In this document: one piece after another, positions 8,655 to 18,409 of the stretch | Layout: every line of letters begins with the position of its first letter | Numbering within the stretch: position 1 is the stretch's first letter | The notes under the pieces: model-generated | What the model saw: only the letters and a program-made list of their open reading frames with translations | Database searches by the model: none | Told to the model about the DNA's origin: nothing | Position numbers and translations under genes: made by a program | Origin: Pseudomonas sp. S04 | Lineage (GTDB): Bacteria > Pseudomonadota > Gammaproteobacteria > Pseudomonadales > Pseudomonadaceae | Reading direction: 5' to 3' | NCBI RefSeq assembly: GCF_009834545.1 | Contig: NZ_CP019427.1 | Location: 4,780,001-4,844,000, forward strand | DNA length: 64,000 nt

Positions 8655-8672
8655 CGGAACGATATCGCTACA
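8655..8672 (-). promoter_or_regulatory. Probable GcsR binding site 2
   Basis: On the minus strand this reads TGTAGCGATATCGTTCCG, differing at one defined position from the recalled consensus TGTAACG-N4-CGTTCCG. It is the best of the three sites. Confidence 0.72.
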
Positions 8673-8735
8673 CAGGCTTTCCGCCAGCATTGTGCAAGGC
8701 TTTGATCCTCATGGGCTTTTTTCCTCGTGTCAGAC

Positions 8736-8753
8736 TGTAGCGATATCGCTACA
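8736..8753 (+). promoter_or_regulatory. Probable GcsR binding site 3
   Basis: TGTAGCGATATCGCTACA, perfectly palindromic and extended by one matching base on each side (20 bp at 8735-8754). The central ATAT and both half-sites match site 2. It lies about 65 bases upstream of the -24 element, a normal distance for an enhancer-binding protein. Confidence 0.7.
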
Positions 8754-8817
8754 GCTGCGCTTGTTCCCCTTCTCGCAATAATCCGTAACCTATTGATTAG
8801 TAACAAATAAAAAATAC

Positions 8818-8833
8818 TGGCCGCGATTTTGCT
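8818..8833 (+). promoter_or_regulatory. Sigma-54 (-24/-12) promoter of gcvH-gcvP-sdaA-gcvT
   Basis: TGGCCGCGATTTTGCT has the invariant GG and GC with exactly ten bases between them and TTGCT at -12. Transcription should start near 8844, about 70 bases before gcvH. The presence of a sigma-54 activator gene and three operator sites upstream supports it. Confidence 0.75.
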
Positions 8834-8913
8834 AGGTAACCCTCCATAAAGCAGGGCTATGCCCGAGCATTCCATCGCGTCCACCAGACCTGTCTGGCCC
8901 CTGAGGAGTTTCC

Positions 8914-9297
8914 ATGAGCGAGTTGCGTTTTACTGAAGATCACGAATGGCTGCGTACCGAAGCTGACGGCAGCGTTACAGTCGGCATCACCGCCTTCGCC
9001 CAGAATGCTCTTGGCGACGTGGTTTTCGTACAACTGCCTGAGCTGCAGTCCTACGACAAAGGCGCTGAAGCCGCCACCGTGGAATCGGTAAAAGCCGCGA
9101 GCGGCGTGTACATGCCGCTGGACGGTGAAGTGCTGGAAGTGAACCCGGCGCTGGACAGCAGCCCTGAACTGGTCAATGAAGATCCGCTGGGCGAAGGCTG
9201 GTTCTTCCGCTTCCAGCCAACCGATGCATCGGCTGTCGCCAAACTGCTGGATCAAGACGCCTACGACCGTCTGATCAAAGCCAACGCGCAAGCCTGA
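8914..9297 (+). CDS. gcvH: Glycine cleavage system H protein
   Basis: 127 residues. The lipoyl carrier that shuttles the aminomethyl group from P protein to T protein and is reoxidised by lipoamide dehydrogenase. The lipoylated Lys is residue 60 in [10 protein letters not shown], in the usual hairpin, and the EDHEWLR start is typical. The ATG follows TGAGGAGTTTCC. It is the first gene after the predicted sigma-54 promoter, and gcvP starts 11 bases after its stop. Pseudomonads often have two gcv sets; the neighbouring regulator and sdaA mark this as the regulated catabolic one. Confidence 0.97.
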   Translation: MSELRFTEDHEWLRTEADGSVTVGITAFAQNALGDVVFVQLPELQSYDKGAEAATVESVKAASGVYMPLDGEVLEVNPALDSSPELVNEDPLGEGWFFRFQPTDASAVAKLLDQDAYDRLIKANAQA

Positions 9298-9308
9298 GGA
9301 GCGCTGAC

Positions 9309-12161
9309 ATGACTCAAGTAAGCCTGACCACTGCCAACGAATTCATCGCCCGCCACATCGGCCCGCGCGCCGGCGACGAGCAAGCCATGCTCAACAGCCT
9401 GGGCTTCGACTCCCTGGAAGCCCTGAGCGCCAGCGTCATTCCCGACAGCATCAAGGGCACCAGCGTGCTTGGCCTGGAAGACGGCCTGAGTGAAGCCGAT
9501 GCCCTGGCCTTGATCAAGTCCATCGCCAGCAAGAACCAACTGTTCAAGACCTACATCGGCCAGGGCTACTACAACTGCCACACGCCATCGCCGATCCTGC
9601 GCAACCTCCTGGAAAACCCGGCCTGGTACACCGCCTACACCCCGTACCAGCCAGAAATCTCCCAGGGTCGCCTGGAAGCCCTGCTGAACTTCCAGACCCT
9701 GATCAGCGACCTCTCCGGCCTGCCGATCGCCAACGCCTCGCTGCTCGACGAAGCCACCGCCGCTGCCGAGGCCATGACCTTCTGCAAGCGCCTGAGCAAG
9801 AACAAAGGCAGCCACGCCTTCTTCGCCTCCGTGCATTGCCACCCGCAAACCCTCGACGTGCTGCGCACCCGTGCCGAGCCGCTGGGGATCGAGGTAGTGG
9901 TGGGCGACGAGCGTGAACTGAGCGATGTGACGCCCTTCTTCGGCGCGCTGCTGCAATACCCGGCCAGCAACGGCGACCTGTTCGACTACCGCGAGCTGAC
10001 CGAGCGCTTCCACGCCGCCAATGCCCTGGTCGCCGTAGCGGCCGACCTGCTGGCCCTGACTCTGCTGACTCCGCCAGGCGAGTTTGGTGCCGACGTGGCC
10101 ATCGGCAGCGCGCAGCGTTTTGGTGTACCGCTGGGCTTCGGTGGCCCACACGCGGCGTACTTCTCCACTAAAGATGCGTTCAAGCGCGACATGCCGGGCC
10201 GTCTGGTCGGTGTCTCGGTCGACCGCTTCGGCAAGCCGGCCCTGCGCCTGGCGATGCAGACCCGCGAGCAACATATCCGCCGCGAGAAAGCCACCAGCAA
10301 CATCTGCACCGCCCAAGTACTGCTGGCCAACATCGCCAGCATGTACGCCGTGTACCACGGCCCGCAGGGCCTGACCCAGATCGCCCAGCGTATTCATCAC
10401 CTGAGCGCGATCCTGGCCAAGGGCCTGAGCGCCCTGGGCCTGGTTGTCGAACAAGCGCATTTCTTCGACACCCTGACCCTCAACACCGGCGCCAACACCG
10501 CCCAACTGCACGACAAGGCGCGGGCGCAGCAGATCAACCTGCGGGTGATCGACGCCGAGCGCCTGGGCCTGTCCCTCGACGAAACCACCTCGCAAGCCGA
10601 CGTGGAAAACCTCTGGGCATTGCTGGCCGACGGCAAGACCCTACCGGACTTCGCTGCCCTCGCCGCCGCCGTGCAAAGCACCATCCCGGCCGCCCTGGTT
10701 CGTCAATCGCCAATCCTCAGCCACCCGGTGTTCAACCGTTACCACTCGGAAACCGAGCTGATGCGCTACCTGCGCAAGCTGGCCGACAAGGACCTGGCAC
10801 TCGACCGCACCATGATCCCGCTGGGTTCGTGCACCATGAAACTCAACGCCGCCAGCGAAATGATCCCGGTGACCTGGGCCGAGTTCGGCGCACTGCACCC
10901 GTTCGCCCCGGCCGAGCAAAGTGCCGGCTACCAGCAACTGACCGATGAGCTGGAGGCGATGCTCTGCGCCGCCACCGGTTACGATGCGATCTCCCTGCAA
11001 CCGAACGCCGGTTCCCAGGGCGAGTACGCCGGCCTGCTGGCGATCCGCGCCTACCACCAGAGCCGTGGCGATGATCGCCGCGATATCTGCCTGATCCCCT
11101 CCTCCGCCCACGGCACCAACCCGGCCACCGCCAACATGGCCGGCATGCGTGTGGTCGTGACCGCCTGTGATGCCCGCGGCAACGTCGACATCGAAGACCT
11201 GCGCGCCAAGGCCATCGAACACCGCGAGCACTTGGCGGCCTTGATGATCACCTACCCGTCCACCCACGGCGTGTTCGAGGAAGGCATCCGCGAAATCTGC
11301 GGGATCATTCATGACAACGGCGGCCAGGTGTACATCGACGGCGCCAACATGAACGCCATGGTCGGCCTCTGCGCCCCGGGCAAGTTCGGTGGCGACGTGT
11401 CCCACCTGAACCTGCACAAGACCTTCTGCATCCCCCACGGCGGTGGCGGTCCGGGCGTCGGCCCGATCGGCGTCAAGTCGCACCTGACCCCGTTCCTGCC
11501 CGGCCACGCCGCCATGGAACGCAAGGAAGGCGCGGTCTGCGCCGCACCGTTCGGCAGCGCCAGCATTCTGCCGATCACCTGGATGTACATTCGCATGATG
11601 GGCGGCGCCGGCCTCAAGCGTGCTTCGCAGTTGGCGATCCTCAATGCCAACTACATCTCCCGCCGCCTGGAAGAGCACTACCCAGTGCTGTACACCGGCA
11701 GCAACGGCCTGGTGGCCCACGAATGCATCCTCGACCTGCGCCCGCTGAAAGACAGCAGCGGCATCAGCGTCGATGACGTCGCCAAGCGCCTGATCGACTT
11801 CGGTTTCCACGCCCCAACCATGTCGTTCCCGGTGGCCGGCACGCTGATGATCGAGCCGACCGAAAGTGAATCCAAGGAAGAACTGGACCGCTTCTGCGAC
11901 GCCATGATCCGCATCCGCGAAGAAATTCGCGCGGTGGAAAACGGCACCCTGGACAAGGACGACAACCCGCTGAAAAACGCCCCGCACACCGCAGCGGAAA
12001 TCGTCGGCGAGTGGACTCACCCCTACAGCCGTGAACAGGCGGTGTACCCAGTGGCGTCGTTGATCGAAGGCAAGTACTGGCCGCCGGTTGGCCGGGTCGA
12101 CAACGTGTTTGGCGACCGCAACCTGATCTGCGCCTGCCCGTCGATCGAAAGCTACGCTTAA
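9309..12161 (+). CDS. gcvP: Glycine dehydrogenase (decarboxylating), P protein
   Basis: 950 residues, the long single-chain form. The pyridoxal-phosphate enzyme decarboxylates glycine and passes the aminomethyl group to lipoyl-GcvH. The cofactor Lys lies in [19 protein letters not shown] near residue 704; the N-terminal half keeps the homologous but inactive fold ([12 protein letters not shown] start region). The ribosome site GAGGAGCGC precedes the ATG. Length and motifs are normal, with no frameshift. Confidence 0.97.
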   Translation: MTQVSLTTANEFIARHIGPRAGDEQAMLNSLGFDSLEALSASVIPDSIKGTSVLGLEDGLSEADALALIKSIASKNQLFKTYIGQGYYNCHTPSPILRNLLENPAWYTAYTPYQPEISQGRLEALLNFQTLISDLSGLPIANASLLDEATAAAEAMTFCKRLSKNKGSHAFFASVHCHPQTLDVLRTRAEPLGIEVVVGDERELSDVTPFFGALLQYPASNGDLFDYRELTERFHAANALVAVAADLLALTLLTPPGEFGADVAIGSAQRFGVPLGFGGPHAAYFSTKDAFKRDMPGRLVGVSVDRFGKPALRLAMQTREQHIRREKATSNICTAQVLLANIASMYAVYHGPQGLTQIAQRIHHLSAILAKGLSALGLVVEQAHFFDTLTLNTGANTAQLHDKARAQQINLRVIDAERLGLSLDETTSQADVENLWALLADGKTLPDFAALAAAVQSTIPAALVRQSPILSHPVFNRYHSETELMRYLRKLADKDLALDRTMIPLGSCTMKLNAASEMIPVTWAEFGALHPFAPAEQSAGYQQLTDELEAMLCAATGYDAISLQPNAGSQGEYAGLLAIRAYHQSRGDDRRDICLIPSSAHGTNPATANMAGMRVVVTACDARGNVDIEDLRAKAIEHREHLAALMITYPSTHGVFEEGIREICGIIHDNGGQVYIDGANMNAMVGLCAPGKFGGDVSHLNLHKTFCIPHGGGGPGVGPIGVKSHLTPFLPGHAAMERKEGAVCAAPFGSASILPITWMYIRMMGGAGLKRASQLAILNANYISRRLEEHYPVLYTGSNGLVAHECILDLRPLKDSSGISVDDVAKRLIDFGFHAPTMSFPVAGTLMIEPTESESKEELDRFCDAMIRIREEIRAVENGTLDKDDNPLKNAPHTAAEIVGEWTHPYSREQAVYPVASLIEGKYWPPVGRVDNVFGDRNLICACPSIESYA

Positions 12162-12170
12162 CCCAATGAG

Positions 12171-12190
12171 GGGGCGGGTTTACTCGCCCC
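12171..12190 (+). terminator. GC hairpin after gcvP
   Basis: GGGGCG and CGCCCC form a six-pair stem nine bases after the gcvP stop, with no T-run. More likely an RNA-stabilising or attenuating hairpin than a full terminator, since sdaA and gcvT follow on the same strand. Confidence 0.4.
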
Positions 12191-12215
12191 ACTTCTAAAG
12201 GACATCACAAAACCC

Positions 12216-12305
12216 TGTGGGAGAGAGCTTGCTCGCGATGACGGACTGACATTCGCCGGATGTCGACTGAACGACCGCTATCGCGAGCAAGCTCGCTCCC
12301 ACAAG
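12216..12305. repeat. REP pair between gcvP and sdaA
   Basis: TGTGGGAGAGAGCTTGCTCG faces CGAGCAAGCTCGCTCCCACA, each followed inwards by CGCGAT, with about 45 bases between the units. It sits where P. aeruginosa has glyA2 in the orthologous operon. Confidence 0.9.
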
Positions 12306-12365
12306 GATCAGTGCCAGTTCTCAGAATCTGTGCCGCCCCTCATAACAAGAAACCGGAGAACAACC

Positions 12366-13742
12366 ATGTCGTTAAGTGTGTTCGACCTGTTCAAGATTGG
12401 TATCGGCCCTTCCAGCTCCCACACCGTCGGCCCGATGCGTGCCGCTGCGCGGTTTGTCGAAGGTCTGCGGCGGGACAACCTGCTGGCGGTCACCACCTGC
12501 GTCAAGGTCGAGCTGTATGGCTCACTCGGCGCCACCGGCAAGGGCCACGGTAGTGACAAGGCGGTGCTGCTCGGCCTGGAAGGCGAACACCCGGACACCG
12601 TAAACACCGAGAACATCGCTGCGCGCCTGCACGACATTCGCAGCAGCGGGCGCTTGAACCTGCTCGGCGAGCACCCGATCGACTTCAATGAAAAGCTGCA
12701 CCTGGCGATGATTCGCAAGCCACTGGCCTATCACCCCAACGGCATGATCTTTCGCGCCTTCGATACCGCCGGCCTGCAAATCCGCAGCCGCGAGTACTAC
12801 TCGGTCGGTGGCGGTTTTGTGGTCGACGAAGACGCCGCCGGCGCTGACCGGATCGTCGAGGACGCCACGCCGCTGACCTTCCCGTTCAAAAGCGCCAAGG
12901 ACTTGCTCGGGCATTGCACCACCTACGGTTTGTCGATCAGCCAGGTCATGCTCACCAACGAAAGCGCCTGGCGCCCCGAGGCTGAAACCCGCGCCGGGCT
13001 GCTGAAGATCTGGCAAGTGATGCAGGACTGCGTCGATGCCGGTTGTCGCAACGAAGGCATCCTGCCGGGCGGGCTCAAGGTCAAGCGCCGTGCGGCGGCC
13101 TGGCACCGGCAACTGTGCAAGAACCCGGAGTCGTCACTGCGCGACCCGCTGTCGGTGCTGGACTGGGTCAACCTGTATGCCCTGGCGGTCAACGAAGAAA
13201 ACGCCAACGGCGGGCGCGTGGTAACGGCCCCCACCAACGGCGCGGCCGGTATCGTCCCGGCCGTCCTGCATTACTACATGCGCTTCATTCCAGGTGCCAG
13301 CGAAGACGGTGTGGTGCGCTTTCTGCTCACCGCCGCGGCCATCGGCATCCTGTACAAGGAAAACGCCTCGATCTCCGGGGCCGAAGTCGGCTGCCAGGGT
13401 GAAGTCGGCGTGGCCTGCTCGATGGCTGCTGGGGCTCTGTGCGAAGTGCTGGGCGGCAGTGTCCAGCAAGTCGAAAACGCCGCCGAGATCGGCATGGAAC
13501 ACAACCTTGGCCTGACCTGTGACCCCATCGGTGGCCTGGTCCAGGTGCCGTGCATCGAGCGTAACGCCATGGGCTCGGTCAAGGCCATCAACGCGGTGCG
13601 CATGGCCTTGCGTGGCGACGGTCAGCACTTCGTCTCCCTCGACAAGGTGATCCGCACTATGCGCCAGACCGGCGCCGACATGAAAAGCAAATACAAGGAA
13701 ACCGCCCGTGGCGGTTTGGCCGTCAACATTATCGAATGCTGA
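12366..13742 (+). CDS. sdaA: L-serine ammonia-lyase, iron-sulfur type
   Basis: 458 residues. Deaminates L-serine to pyruvate and ammonia with a 4Fe-4S cluster. It opens [20 protein letters not shown], the single-chain SdaA signature; cluster cysteines are expected among those in [14 protein letters not shown] and LTCDPIGG with VPCIERN. The frame is open 12 codons further upstream, but the ATG at 12366 gives the conserved N-terminus. In this operon it takes the serine made from glycine on to pyruvate. Confidence 0.96.
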   Translation: MSLSVFDLFKIGIGPSSSHTVGPMRAAARFVEGLRRDNLLAVTTCVKVELYGSLGATGKGHGSDKAVLLGLEGEHPDTVNTENIAARLHDIRSSGRLNLLGEHPIDFNEKLHLAMIRKPLAYHPNGMIFRAFDTAGLQIRSREYYSVGGGFVVDEDAAGADRIVEDATPLTFPFKSAKDLLGHCTTYGLSISQVMLTNESAWRPEAETRAGLLKIWQVMQDCVDAGCRNEGILPGGLKVKRRAAAWHRQLCKNPESSLRDPLSVLDWVNLYALAVNEENANGGRVVTAPTNGAAGIVPAVLHYYMRFIPGASEDGVVRFLLTAAAIGILYKENASISGAEVGCQGEVGVACSMAAGALCEVLGGSVQQVENAAEIGMEHNLGLTCDPIGGLVQVPCIERNAMGSVKAINAVRMALRGDGQHFVSLDKVIRTMRQTGADMKSKYKETARGGLAVNIIEC

Positions 13743-13784
13743 TGCGTGCTCCCCCGCATCCGCTGACTTTTTCAGGAGCTGAAT

Positions 13785-14909
13785 ATGTCCACCGAAACCC
13801 TGTCGAAAACCCCGCTGCACGCACTGCACATCGAATTGGGCGCGCGCATGGTGCCGTTCGCCGGCTACGACATGCCGGTGCAGTACCCATTGGGCGTGAT
13901 GAAAGAACACCTGCACTGCCGTGAGCAGGCCGGGCTGTTCGATGTCTCGCACATGGGGCAGATCCGCCTGACCGGCGCCAATGCGGCCAAGGCCCTGGAA
14001 ACCCTGGTGCCGGTGGACATCATCGACCTGCCGGTGGGCATGCAGCGCTACGCCATGTTCACCAACGAGCAAGGCGGCATCCTCGACGACCTGATGGTCG
14101 CCAACCTGGGCAACGACGAACTGTTCCTGGTGGTCAATGCGGCCTGCAAGGACCAGGACCTGGCTCATCTGCGCCAGCATCTGGGCGATCAGTGCCAGAT
14201 CGAGCCGCTGTTCGAGGAACGCGCCCTGCTCGCCCTGCAAGGCCCGGCAGCGGTGACCGTGCTCGCCCGCCTGGCGCCGCAGGTGGCGCAGATGACCTTC
14301 ATGCAGTTCACCCGCGTATCCCTGCTGGGGGTCGAGTGCTTTGTCAGTCGCTCGGGCTACACCGGCGAAGACGGTTACGAGATCTCCGTGCCCGCCGCCA
14401 ATGCCCAGACCCTGGCCCGCGCCCTGCTGGCCGAGCCGGAAGTGGCCGCCATCGGCCTCGGCGCGCGTGACTCGCTGCGCCTGGAAGCCGGCTTGTGCCT
14501 GTATGGCCATGACATGAACAACGCCACCACCCCGATCGAAGCCAGCCTGCTGTGGGCCATCTCCAAGCCACGCCGTGCCGATGGCGCGCGTGCCGGTGGA
14601 TTCCCCGGAGCCGAAACGATCTTCGCCCAGCAACAAAACGGTGTCAGCCGCAAACGTGTCGGCCTGCTACCCCAGGAACGCACTCCGGTGCGTGAGGGCG
14701 CAGAAATCGTCAACGCCGCCGGCGAAATCATCGGCAGCGTCTGCAGCGGTGGTTTCGGCCCTTCCCTCGGCGGTCCATTGGCGATGGGCTACCTGGACAG
14801 CGCCTACCTGGCACTCGATACCCAGGTCTGGGCGATCGTACGCGGCAAACAGGTGCCATTGCTTGTAAGCAAAATGCCATTCGTTCCACAACGCTACTAT
14901 CGTGGTTGA
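13785..14909 (+). CDS. gcvT: Glycine cleavage system T protein (aminomethyltransferase)
   Basis: 374 residues. Releases ammonia from the aminomethyl-lipoyl-H protein and transfers the methylene group to tetrahydrofolate. Recognisable stretches are [21 protein letters not shown] and the folate-binding [13 protein letters not shown]. The ATG follows TTCAGGAGCTGAAT. It is the last gene of the operon, with a branched terminator 160 bases downstream. Normal length, no defects. Confidence 0.96.
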   Translation: MSTETLSKTPLHALHIELGARMVPFAGYDMPVQYPLGVMKEHLHCREQAGLFDVSHMGQIRLTGANAAKALETLVPVDIIDLPVGMQRYAMFTNEQGGILDDLMVANLGNDELFLVVNAACKDQDLAHLRQHLGDQCQIEPLFEERALLALQGPAAVTVLARLAPQVAQMTFMQFTRVSLLGVECFVSRSGYTGEDGYEISVPAANAQTLARALLAEPEVAAIGLGARDSLRLEAGLCLYGHDMNNATTPIEASLLWAISKPRRADGARAGGFPGAETIFAQQQNGVSRKRVGLLPQERTPVREGAEIVNAAGEIIGSVCSGGFGPSLGGPLAMGYLDSAYLALDTQVWAIVRGKQVPLLVSKMPFVPQRYYRG

Positions 14910-15310
14910 TAGACTGTTCCGATAAGTAACGCAGTTGCGTAACAGTGCACTAATCTGTAACGCAACTGCCATAAAATAGTGCAGTTTTTTGACTATAAGC
15001 TTCGATTTTGAACTTACCTTATAACAATCGAAAACAATTGAACGAGCCTATCGAATAAGCCCCATGGGCAAGCCCAAAAACCGCCACAGGCCTAGCTATA
15101 CAAGGCCTGCAGGGGGGCTTGTTTTTTCTGCCATAGTTGGCGTAGAGTTTGTCCACTGTGTTTGCATGGGTCGCTTGGAATCGTGACCTGGGCAGTAGCC
15201 AACAAGTTTGCTACACCCGTTCTACGTCTTCTTCTTTCCTGCAACCAGCCCCAGTACTCTTTCATGAGAAAGAGGCTGTCATCAATTTTTTGCGTCAAAG
15301 GAAATAAGAA
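14910..15310. other. Intergenic region gcvT to cold-shock gene
   Basis: 401 bases. It holds an inverted repeat at 14931-14969 (GCAGTTGCGT / ACGCAACTGC, 18-base spacer), an AT-rich stretch at 14970-15060 likely to carry the cold-shock promoter, the gcvT terminator at 15069-15127 and about 180 bases of leader before the cold-shock gene. I see no gene: the minus-strand frame through 15092-15511 is antisense to the cold-shock gene. Confidence 0.6.
15069..15127 (+). terminator. Branched rho-independent terminator of the gcv operon
   Basis: Outer stem CAAGCCC (15069-15075) with GGGCTTG (15115-15121), an inner hairpin CAGGCCT/AGGCCTG at 15087-15109, then six T at 15122-15127. Confidence 0.65.
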
Positions 15311-15523
15311 ATGTCCCAACGTCAGAGCGGCACCGTCAAGTGGTTTAACGACGAAAAAGGTTTTGGTTTTATCACTCCAGAAAGCGGCCCGGATCTGTTC
15401 GTGCATTTCCGTGCCATCCAGGGCAACGGTTTCAAGAGCCTGAAAGAAGGCCAGAAAGTGACCTTCGTTGCGGTGCAGGGCCAAAAAGGCATGCAGGCTG
15501 ACGAAGTTCAAGCAGAAGCCTAA
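15311..15523 (+). CDS. Cold-shock protein, CspA family
   Basis: 70 residues, a single cold-shock domain of OB fold that binds single-stranded RNA and DNA. RNP1 is KGFGFI and RNP2 is LFVHFRAI; the usual Ser of FVHFSAI is Arg here, as in the second cold-shock domain of this window. The ATG follows AAAGGAAATAAGAA. The long leader is typical of cold-shock genes, whose mRNA structure controls translation. A strong terminator follows directly. Close to Pseudomonas CapA/CapB/CspD-like proteins; I do not assign one name. Confidence 0.93.
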   Translation: MSQRQSGTVKWFNDEKGFGFITPESGPDLFVHFRAIQGNGFKSLKEGQKVTFVAVQGQKGMQADEVQAEA

Positions 15524-15535
15524 TCTTCTGTAACG

Positions 15536-15570
15536 AAAAAGCCCCTGATGCTGACATCAGGGGCTTTTTT
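15536..15570 (+). terminator. Rho-independent terminator of the cold-shock gene
   Basis: AAAAAGCCCCTGATG, loop CTGA, CATCAGGGGCTTTTTT: a ten-pair stem with T-run, 13 bases after the stop. Confidence 0.93.
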
Positions 15571-15620
15571 GTGCGCGCAAACCCGTAAAATGGCTTCTTT
15601 TTTCAATCGAGAGCCACTCC

Positions 15621-16109
15621 ATGTCGAAACGCCTGCTAAGCCCCCAGGGTGAATTCCCCGTCGCCGGCCTGGGGCGTCGCCTGGCAGCGATGTTCTACGA
15701 TTTCCTGTTGTGCACTGCCCTGATGATCGTCACCGGCGGCCTCTACAAGATGGTGCAGATGGCAATCATCGGCGAGGAGCGGATGCGTGCGTTGACCGAT
15801 GCCGGCGCACTGGATGGCGACCCCTTGCTCTCCACCGTATTGCTGTTTGTGCTATTTGGTTTTTTTGCCAAGTTCTGGACCTACTCCGGCCAAACCCTGG
15901 GCATGCAGGTGTGGTGCATCCGCGTGCAGAACGCCGACGGTTCGGCCATTAGCCTGTGGCAGGCCTTACTGCGCTTCGTGGTATCGATTGCGTCACTGCT
16001 GTGCGCCGGCCTGGGCTTCTTCTGGACACTGTTCGACAAACAGCAGCGCAGCTGGCACGACATGTACTCCAATAGCCAGTTGGTTCGAGTCCCGAAGAAA
16101 ACCAAGTAA
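15621..16109 (+). CDS. RDD-family integral membrane protein
   Basis: 162 residues. RDD fold: LGRRLAAMFYDFLLCTALMIV opens the first span with the Arg and Asp signature, a second span covers about 73-90 (TVLLFVLFGFFAKFW), then GQTLGMQVWCIRV, and a third span sits near 120-140 (FVVSIASLLCAGLGFFW) before a positively charged end. RDD proteins are small inner-membrane proteins, some linked to ion or sodium-proton transport; no substrate can be read here. It stands alone between a terminator and a REP pair. Confidence 0.85.
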   Translation: MSKRLLSPQGEFPVAGLGRRLAAMFYDFLLCTALMIVTGGLYKMVQMAIIGEERMRALTDAGALDGDPLLSTVLLFVLFGFFAKFWTYSGQTLGMQVWCIRVQNADGSAISLWQALLRFVVSIASLLCAGLGFFWTLFDKQQRSWHDMYSNSQLVRVPKKTK

Positions 16110-16129
16110 TTCAGCCGTACGAAAACCAT

Positions 16130-16219
16130 TGTGGGAGCGAGCTTGCTCGCGATGGCGGCACTTCAGTCAACATACATGTGACTGACAGACCGCTATCGCG
16201 AGCAAGCTCGCTCCCACAG
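16130..16219. repeat. REP pair
   Basis: TGTGGGAGCGAGCTTGCTCG faces CGAGCAAGCTCGCTCCCACA, inner CGCGAT on both sides. It lies between the convergent RDD and nadA genes. Confidence 0.9.
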
Positions 16220-16244
16220 GTTGTGTGTGCCTAGCTGACAGACC

Positions 16245-17303
16245 TCAGGCGTTGCCGGCGAGCTTCATCCGCGCAGCCGCCGTGAAGTCGAGCATGCGCT
16301 TCAACGGGCGAATCGCCTGTGGGATCAGCGCCGGCTCGACGAAGATCTCCCCCGAACCCTCACGCAGGCACTGTAGCGTGCGCTCCAGGGTGTTCATCGC
16401 CATCCAGGGGCAATGCGCGCAACTGCGGCAGGCCGCGCCGTTGCCGGCCGTAGGGGCTTCGATAAACACCTTGTCCGGGCACAGCTGCTGCATCTTGTAG
16501 AAAATCCCGCGATCGGTGGCCACGATCAGCGTCTTGTGCGGCAGGCTCTGTGCTGCTGCGATCAACTGGCTGGTGGAACCCACCGCGTCGGCCAACTCGA
16601 TCACCGCCGTCGGCGATTCCGGGTGCACCAGGATCGCAGCGTCCGGGTACAGCGCCTTCATGTCTTCGAGCTGCTTGGCCTTGAACTCTTCATGGACGAT
16701 GCAGGCACCGTCCCAGAGCAGCATGTCGGCGCCGGTCTTGCGCTGGATGTAGGTACCCAAGTGCTTGTCCGGGCCCCAGATGATCGTCTCGCCGTTGTCC
16801 ATCAGGCTTTCGACGATCTCCAGTGCACAACTGGAGGTCACCACCCAGTCCGCCCGCGCCTTGACCGCCGCCGAGGTGTTGGCATACACCACCACGGTGC
16901 GCTCCGGGTGCTGGTCGCAGAACGCCGAAAACTCGTCGACCGGGCAACCCAGGTCCAGCGAGCAGGTCGCTTCCAGGGTCGGCATCAGCACGCGTTTTTC
17001 CGGGTTGAGGATCTTCGCGGTCTCCCCCATGAACTTCACGCCGGCTACCACCACGGTCTTGGCCGGGTGCGCATTGCCGAACCGGGCCATTTCCAGGGAA
17101 TCGGAAACACAGCCGCCGGTTTCTTCGGCCAGGGCCTGAATGATCGGGTCGCAATAGAAGTGAGCAACCAGCACCGCGTCCTGAGCCTTGAGCTCGGCGG
17201 CGATGGCGGCGCGGTAATGGGCCTCCTCTGCGGCGGTCAGCGGCTTGGGCTGCTTGGCGTCGAGGTGGGCTTGAACCAGAAGGCGTTCGGAAATTTGCGT
17301 CAT
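16245..17303 (-). CDS. nadA: Quinolinate synthase
   Basis: 352 residues. Condenses iminoaspartate with dihydroxyacetone phosphate to quinolinate for NAD synthesis, using a 4Fe-4S cluster. Likely cluster cysteines lie in [15 protein letters not shown] and the C-terminal [10 protein letters not shown]. The frame runs 33 codons further upstream, but the ATG at 17303 ([15 protein letters not shown]) gives the normal length. It is monocistronic here, with a REP pair just after its stop. Confidence 0.95.
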   Translation of the reverse strand: MTQISERLLVQAHLDAKQPKPLTAAEEAHYRAAIAAELKAQDAVLVAHFYCDPIIQALAEETGGCVSDSLEMARFGNAHPAKTVVVAGVKFMGETAKILNPEKRVLMPTLEATCSLDLGCPVDEFSAFCDQHPERTVVVYANTSAAVKARADWVVTSSCALEIVESLMDNGETIIWGPDKHLGTYIQRKTGADMLLWDGACIVHEEFKAKQLEDMKALYPDAAILVHPESPTAVIELADAVGSTSQLIAAAQSLPHKTLIVATDRGIFYKMQQLCPDKVFIEAPTAGNGAACRSCAHCPWMAMNTLERTLQCLREGSGEIFVEPALIPQAIRPLKRMLDFTAAARMKLAGNA

Positions 17304-17516
17304 GATCGCAAGACCTGCGGGCGCTTTCGCGCGAAAGTCGAGTATACACCCGGCTCCGGACCGATCAGGGTACCGCCGGGAGAGTGAGTATTCATCAGGC
17401 ACGGACAGCGTTGAAGCTGCGCAAGGCTACAGAATATCCCCGAGATGCAAAAGATCATTCTGCAGCCAGGCGCGCGGTGCAAGCATTGCGATTGCCCGAG
17501 ACAGGAATCGCAGGCA

Positions 17517-17565
17517 AAAAAAAACCCGGAAATCCTCACTTGCGTGGGCCTTCCGGATTTTCTAA
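17517..17565 (-). terminator. Probable terminator of tRNA-Lys
   Basis: On the minus strand AATCCGGAAGG pairs imperfectly with GGATTTCCGGG (core CCGGAA/TTCCGG) and is followed by eight T. It lies just beyond the tRNA 3' end. Confidence 0.65.
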
Positions 17566-17576
17566 ACCGCCAAATA

Positions 17577-17652
17577 TGGTGGGTCGTGTGGGATTCGAAC
17601 CTACGACCAATTGGTTAAAAGCCAACTGCTCTACCAACTGAGCTAACGACCC
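17577..17652 (-). tRNA. tRNA-Lys (anticodon UUU)
   Basis: 76 nt with the CCA encoded. Acceptor stem GGGTCGT/ACGACCC, D-loop AGCTCAGTTGGTAGAGC, anticodon loop CTTTTAA (anticodon TTT) and T-arm GTAGGTTCGAATCCTAC are all standard. A promoter lies 18-45 bases upstream. Confidence 0.97.
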
Positions 17653-17669
17653 GCTTCGTTGTGGTGCGT

Positions 17670-17697
17670 ATAATACTGATTTTTAAGGACTATTCAA
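17670..17697 (-). promoter_or_regulatory. Sigma-70 promoter of tRNA-Lys
   Basis: On the minus strand -35 TTGAAT and -10 TATTAT are separated by 16 bases; transcription should start about ten bases before the mature tRNA 5' end. Confidence 0.65.
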
Positions 17698-17715
17698 CAC
17701 CTAAGTGAAAATAAA

Positions 17716-18408
17716 TCAAAAATAGTTGGTTGGGTCGCTGATTCCGGCTGCTGCGAAGCCTTCCGCACGCAGGCGGCAGCTGTCGCACTTGGCGCAGGCA
17801 CGGCCTTGATCGTCCGCCTGATAGCAGGAAACGGTCAGCGCATAGTCGACCCCCAGCTTGACGCCAGCCTCGACGATTTGCGCCTTGCTGAGGTTTTGCA
17901 GCGGAGCCTGGATGCGGAAGCCATTGCCCTCGACCCCGGCCTTGGTCGCCAGGTTGGCCATGCGCTCGAAAGCCTCGACGAACTCCGGACGGCAATCCGG
18001 GTAACCCGAATAGTCCACGGCGTTGACCCCAATGAAGATGTCCCGCGCGCCCAGCACTTCGGCCCAGCCCAGGGCCAGGGACAGGAACACCGTGTTGCGA
18101 GCCGGCACATACGTCACGGGGATGCCTTCACCCGGGGTCTCTGGCACATCGATGCTGCTGTCGGTCAGGGCCGAGCCGCCGATGCCGTTCAGGTTCAGGC
18201 CGATCACTTTGTGCTCGACCACCCCCAGGTCCCGGGCCACCCGCGCAGCGGCGTGCAATTCGGCCTGGGAGCGCTGGCCGTAGTCAAAACTCATGGTGTA
18301 GCAGCTGTAGCCTTCGGCACGGGCCATGGCCACCACGGTCGCCGAGTCCAGGCCTCCGGACAGCAGGATGACCGCACGCTTTTCTACAGTATTCAGTTGT
18401 TCAGTCAT
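17716..18408 (-). CDS. queC: 7-cyano-7-deazaguanine (preQ0) synthase
   Basis: 230 residues. Converts 7-carboxy-7-deazaguanine to preQ0 with ATP and ammonia on the way to queuosine. It has the ATP pyrophosphatase loop [10 protein letters not shown] near the start and the zinc-binding end [18 protein letters not shown]. The frame extends 25 codons upstream into queE, but the ATG at 18408 ([19 protein letters not shown]) leaves a single base after the queE stop, pointing to coupled translation. Its substrate is the QueE product. Confidence 0.95.
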   Translation of the reverse strand: MTEQLNTVEKRAVILLSGGLDSATVVAMARAEGYSCYTMSFDYGQRSQAELHAAARVARDLGVVEHKVIGLNLNGIGGSALTDSSIDVPETPGEGIPVTYVPARNTVFLSLALGWAEVLGARDIFIGVNAVDYSGYPDCRPEFVEAFERMANLATKAGVEGNGFRIQAPLQNLSKAQIVEAGVKLGVDYALTVSCYQADDQGRACAKCDSCRLRAEGFAAAGISDPTNYF

Positions 18409-18409
18409 G

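Noticed and set aside
8580..8913. Glycine riboswitch before gcvH
   Set aside because: The leader after the sigma-54 promoter is about 70 bases, too short for the aptamers, and control is explained by the activator sites.
15092..15511. Minus-strand frame of 139 codons across the cold-shock gene
   Set aside because: Antisense to a well-supported cold-shock gene and its leader, no features.
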